Assembly: GCA_030141605.1 (NCBI GenBank)
Contig: JAQGDQ010001102.1
Span: 1 to 62,628 of the forward strand
Reading direction: 5' to 3'
DNA from: Tubiluchus corallicola
Taxonomy: Eukaryota > Priapulida > Priapulimorpha > Priapulimorphida > Tubiluchidae
Length of the DNA stretch: 62,628 nt
The first letter of the stretch is position 1. Each line of letters starts with the position of its first letter. The translations under genes were made by a program, and so were the position numbers. Positions 59,190 to 62,628 of this stretch are shown here, one piece after another. Below the pieces are notes generated by a model. The model made no database searches, was not told the DNA's origin, and worked only from the letters and a program-made list of their open reading frames with translations.

Positions 59190-60536
59190 ATAATATGAAA
59201 TAATTTATGTGCTTCATAGATCATAAGTGTTAATCTACTGCTTAAAGTAATAATTGTAAAATAGGTAAGTGTTTTTATCATGTTCCTGCATGTGTCTAGT
59301 TGTAAACATTTTTTAAGCTAGTGGACGAGTTCTGGGCTTGTTTACTGGCCTAGCTCTGGACAATTGTTAACATTTTTCACAACTCTTACATGCACATTTG
59401 TAAATTAGACTAGTGTCATTTATTCATTTTTTTCACAATAGCTGTGTGGTTACTGCAAACTGTATTATAAATTATGTAATTTACTAATTTATTGTCAGTT
59501 AGAGTAAATTATCAAGTTGGTGTTGTGCAGAAGGTGATATGTTCAACAGCGGACAGTGGCAATGAATATTATAGTAAACTAAGGAAGCATAGACTAAAAT
59601 GGAAAACAAGTAAACAAATGTGATTTTTTGTTCTGGAGAATTCATTTTATTTCTGCGTTCATAAATTTTGTTTGTGAATTTTGTAGCAGATCTGCAGAGG
59701 TACACTGAGCGATTGAAACGGCTGTAAAATTTAGTTATACTGTAATATAAATGAAAGAGATTGGTGTGACAACTCCATAAGTGCATTTATAAGAACCAAT
59801 AATAATAATAAAGTAGTTTTCTATAATACTAATAATAATAATAAGGATAATAAAGTAGTTTTTTATAAAATGATCAACCATGCTAAAACTGTTTCATTTA
59901 CACTTGTATAACAGCAGAATGTCATAATGTAATGGCTGCCTCTGTTGATGGGCCACACATTTTTACAATTCTCTGTTCCTTCTTCATTACCGCAAGTAAT
60001 AATTATTATTAAGGTGTTTCTAATTATGTGCAAAATATAGGCTAACAAATATTTATATATACAAATACGTTCTGAAGGCATATTAGTGATTTCTTATAAG
60101 AGTACCAGTAGTTATAGATGCCATTTGATTTTTCCTCAAGTGTTCGCTGTCTTTTGATATTTAATCATGCCTGGTGGTTTGACTAAACTGACAGTGAATG
60201 TAGTTTTTAATGATGTCCAGAAATTCTGAAACGGGATCCCTGGAATGATAAAAATTCAATCAGTGCAGTAGTTTTGCTAACACATTTTGATGTACTATAT
60301 TATATTATATGGTATTTAATAAGAGATGCATTTTGCCAGTGACGTTAGACCAGTTGGTGTGAACATATTAAATTACTAAAACTTTTCTAATTGCGTAAGT
60401 GTTTCAAATAGTTAGTCGTTAATGCTAAGTAATATAACTTTGAATGGAAAGTGCTTTGAGATATACTTTGAAAATTTCTTTCTCCCACTTTAATATCTTC
60501 ATCCATACAGTACAATTCACTAACAGGACTACTGAC
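59190..60536. other. Convergent gap between KIF14 and SLC22-like gene
   Basis: This should hold both 3' UTRs. An (AAT)n tract with a near-duplicate (59798-59870, AATAATAATAATAAAGTAGT) supplies AATAAA-like sequence on the plus strand. A short piece of repeat family 2 lies at 60388-60460. No gene is seen. Confidence 0.55.
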
Positions 60537-60750
60537 TTACGCTAGCAGCTTGGTATCATCCATGGTTTCTAAGAGAGGAATAGTTAATGTTTCTGGTAGT
60601 AAGAGGCACATCAGTCCTGCCAATATTGCTAGAATGCCAAATGTAATAAATATTGCTTCCGGTGCTATGAGAGACAAAGTATTGGCTGCAAATGGTGCTA
60701 TAACTGCTCCCAATCTTGCAGACGTCAATGACAATCCGACGCCTGCATTC
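60537..60750 (-). CDS. SLC22-type transporter, last exon
   Basis: This is a major-facilitator solute carrier of the SLC22 family (organic cation/anion/carnitine type), in the plasma membrane. The minus-strand exon starts after CTTGTCACACAG and encodes the last 70 residues: RNAGVGLSLTSARLGAVIAP, FITFGILAILAGLMCLLLPE, then PETLTIPLLETMDD and a TAA at 60537-60539. The R-N-x-G-x-G, A-R-x-G-x-x-x-A-P and L-P-E-T blocks mark TM11-TM12 of SLC22 proteins. The first Arg codon is split and joins in phase to the exon at 61147-61329. Substrate cannot be told. Confidence 0.85.
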
Positions 60751-60799
60751 CTGTGTGACAAGAAGGGTTTAGTTTTAGACTTAACTGCGAAAGATGATG

Positions 60800-61035
60800 G
60801 CCATTATGCAACTGTCAGTAATCAAGGACGAAATGATAGAATAGCTGAAAAAGTTAAATGTATCAAAATGAGAAAGGCTAGATGGCATGCACCCATGGTT
60901 GTTATGAAACTAGAAGTCGGAATTAAAAAGCCCCAAACCACGATTTTTAACTAATCGCTTGTTGCAGGAGTTTTACCGCAAAAATGGAAAGAGGACAGAA
61001 TATCTGTGATATTTAAAAATGGTAATAGAATAGGC
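60800..61035 (+). mobile_element. LINE reverse-transcriptase relic in SLC22 intron
   Basis: On the plus strand, KVKCIKMRKARWHAPMVV is followed after a stop by AGVLPQKWKEDRISVIFKNG. This is the start of a LINE RT (K-x-x-K-A-P-G... then G-x-L-P-x-x-W-K...I-F-K-x-G). It sits in the last intron of the SLC22-type gene, antisense to it. Confidence 0.55.
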
Positions 61036-61146
61036 ATTAAGTATTCATATTTAGTTTGTAGTTTTGTAGAACACAAGAGTTCATTGAACTTTTTTGTCAC
61101 TACCTTTTTATAAACTGGTAAAATTTGTTGCTGTATCAAAGCTTAC

Positions 61147-61329
61147 CTGACTATAGTAGGATATATTTCATTTATTAACAGAAGCGCTGATGCGAACGAA
61201 GCAGTAATTCCGAACTTTCCAGTAACATTCAAGATAGTTTGAACCCACATTGTCTCTTCTTCGCTTGCTTTTCGATATTTGAAAAGAAAAAAAGTGCAGC
61301 TACAGCTACTACAATTAGAATGAATATAA
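61147..61329 (-). CDS. SLC22-type transporter, penultimate exon, frameshifted
   Basis: The minus-strand donor GTAAGC follows 61147. The 3' two-thirds encode MWVQTILNVTGKFGITASF and INEIYPTIVR, the G-K-F-G-I-x-A-S-F / E-x-Y-P-T-x-V-R signature of SLC22 TM10. Upstream, a hydrophobic stretch ILIVVAVAALFFF (TM9) follows the acceptor TTGATTACAG but lies in another frame. The switch falls at the run of seven T (plus strand A at 61287-61293); one more T would restore a single frame. This is either a sequencing or assembly slip or a real break. Earlier exons lie beyond the foldback element, outside the window. Confidence 0.75.
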
Positions 61330-61472
61330 CTGTAATCAAGTTGGAAAGTTCAAAGATAAAATCATGAAAAGTAAACTTATTTTATGTATGTATATTTTCA
61401 GATTAAGTGTAACATAATTTAAACATATGAATTTTTTGCTGCATGGGATTTCGAGAAAAAAATTGGAAATTT

Positions 61473-62628
61473 TCAAAAAAGTTTCAGATGTTCTGACAAA
61501 AATTCCGTGCATCACTTTTCCTTGCGTTCTCACTGTGAAATGGGCCTTAAGTAAAGAGAATGCACATCAATTTGATGATTAAGGATTAAATTATTGCCTC
61601 AGCCAGGGAGCCAAGTTATTTAGAACATATCACGCTATGATCAGCTGATGTCTGACCTACTTAAGAGGACACGTCACAATTATAGATCGTAGCTCCTATG
61701 CACGGAGATCCAGTGCGCATTAAGAGATTAAACAAAAGGAGTTGGATCCGGCAATGTGCAATTTGTGAAAAAAAGACTCGTCGGTTTGGCATGTCCTCTC
61801 AGCTGTTCACAACGCAGTACGTCACGAGCCAATACACCGACAGCGGCATTAAAAACAATAAACAGCAGCTATAAACTCTTACTAACTCACTTTCTTTTAC
61901 TCCTTAGTCTTCAAGGAACTTATAAGCAGCAGCAGTGTGGAAATTCAAGTGTCGAGAAAATGACAATCAACAATGTAGACTTACTTAAATTCATTATATA
62001 TTTATGTGTGTCTACTATTTATATCATAATCAACATTTTTTACCTTACCATCAACTGCTGCAGCCGCTAAACCTTAGTTTTACAAAAGGCGAGTACACAC
62101 TATCTGGGTTAGTTTTACAAAAGGCGAGGATACACTATCTGGGTCAGTTTTACAAAAGGCGAGGATACACTATCTGGGTCAGTTTTACAAAAGGCGAGGA
62201 TACACTATCTGGGTTAGTTAGAGTTTATAGCTGCTGTTTATTGTTTTTAATGCTGTTGCCGGTATTGCTCGTGACGTACTGCTGGGTGTTGTGAATAGCT
62301 GAGAGGACATGCCAAACCAACGAGTCTTTTTTCACAAATTGCACATTGCCGGATCCAACTCCTTTTTGTTTAATCTCTTAATGCGCACTGGATCTCTCTG
62401 CATAGGAGCTACGATCTATAATTGTGACGTGTCCTCTTAAGTAGGTCAGACATCAGCTGATCATAGCGTGATATGTTCTAAATAACTTGGCTCCCTGGCT
62501 GAGGCAATAATTTAATCCTTAATCATCAAATTGATGTGCATTCTCTTTACTTAAGGCCCATTTCACAGTGAGAACGCAAGGAAAAGTGATGCACGGACTT
62601 TTTGTCAGAACATCTGAAACTTTTTTGA
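61473..62628. mobile_element. Foldback element with about 418-bp inverted arms
   Basis: The left arm 61473-61890 is the reverse complement of the right arm 62211-62628, with few differences (for example CACGGAGATCCAG against CTGGATCTCTCTG, and a one-base indel near the inner ends). The last window base falls in the right arm, so the outer ends and any target duplication are not visible. The spacer of about 320 bp has a unique part (61891-62073) and a 35-bp tandem array. ORFs of about 100 codons crossing it show no transposase motif. Confidence 0.9.
62074..62215. repeat. Tandem array, 4 copies of 35 bp
   Basis: AGTTTTACAAAAGGCGAG begins units at 62076, 62111, 62146 and 62181, each ending ACACTATCTGGGT. 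The first unit differs slightly (GAGTACACAC). Because 35 is not a multiple of 3, the array cycles through three frames in any ORF across it. It lies just inside the right arm of the foldback. Confidence 0.95.

Noticed and set aside
58889-59281. 130-codon minus-strand ORF
   Set aside because: Antisense shadow of KIF14 exon 30.
61756-62294. Two ORFs of about 100 codons in the foldback element
   Set aside because: They cross an inverted arm and the 35-bp array; no transposase signature. The second repeats FTKGE-type and similar peptides in three frames.
1-62628. CRISPR arrays, bacterial operons, riboswitches
   Set aside because: The window is intron-containing animal DNA; the tandem repeats seen have no spacer structure.

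Overview
The window is eukaryotic, almost certainly animal, nuclear DNA. It is AT-rich by eye, genes are split by GT-AG introns, and the ground is full of decayed LINEs and short DNA-transposon-like repeats. The three recognisable host genes belong to animal families: a KIF14-type mitotic kinesin, a TTLL12-type tubulin-tyrosine-ligase-like protein and an SLC22-type solute carrier. The species cannot be named from the sequence. An invertebrate fits the LINE load and AT content, but that is inference.

Layout. 1-5420 holds two copies of one non-LTR retrotransposon (CR1/L2-like, apurinic endonuclease plus reverse transcriptase) placed head to head. The left copy lies on the minus strand and runs off the window edge. 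The right copy is nearly full length from the end of ORF1 but carries two frameshifts and one stop. Its ORF2 starts with a multi-pass hydrophobic region that ends in a 2A-like ribosome-skipping motif ahead of the endonuclease. 5421-10181 holds no host coding exon: fossil 3' ends of another LINE family (6640-8790, both strands) and a possible promoter patch near 6415.

10195-59189 is one gene on the plus strand. I could join 30 coding exons with consistent phases into an uninterrupted frame of 4,869 nt (1,622 residues plus stop). The order is a Ser/Thr/Pro-rich N-terminal extension, kinesin motor, neck coil, FHA domain, coiled coil and long tail, which is the KIF14 plan. Its introns carry most of the other features: LINE relics on both strands, MITE-like elements, a foldback hairpin, minisatellites, a tRNA-like fragment and several diverged dispersed repeats.

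Intron 10 (22377-32546) contains a complete intronless TTLL12-like gene in the same orientation (29400-31268, 622 residues), which looks like a retrogene. Host and guest both belong to families that act on microtubules or cell division, so co-expression is worth testing. At the right end, the last two exons of an SLC22-type transporter lie on the minus strand (60537-61329), convergent with the kinesin. The window closes with a large foldback element (about 418-bp inverted arms around a 35-bp tandem array) that reaches the last base.
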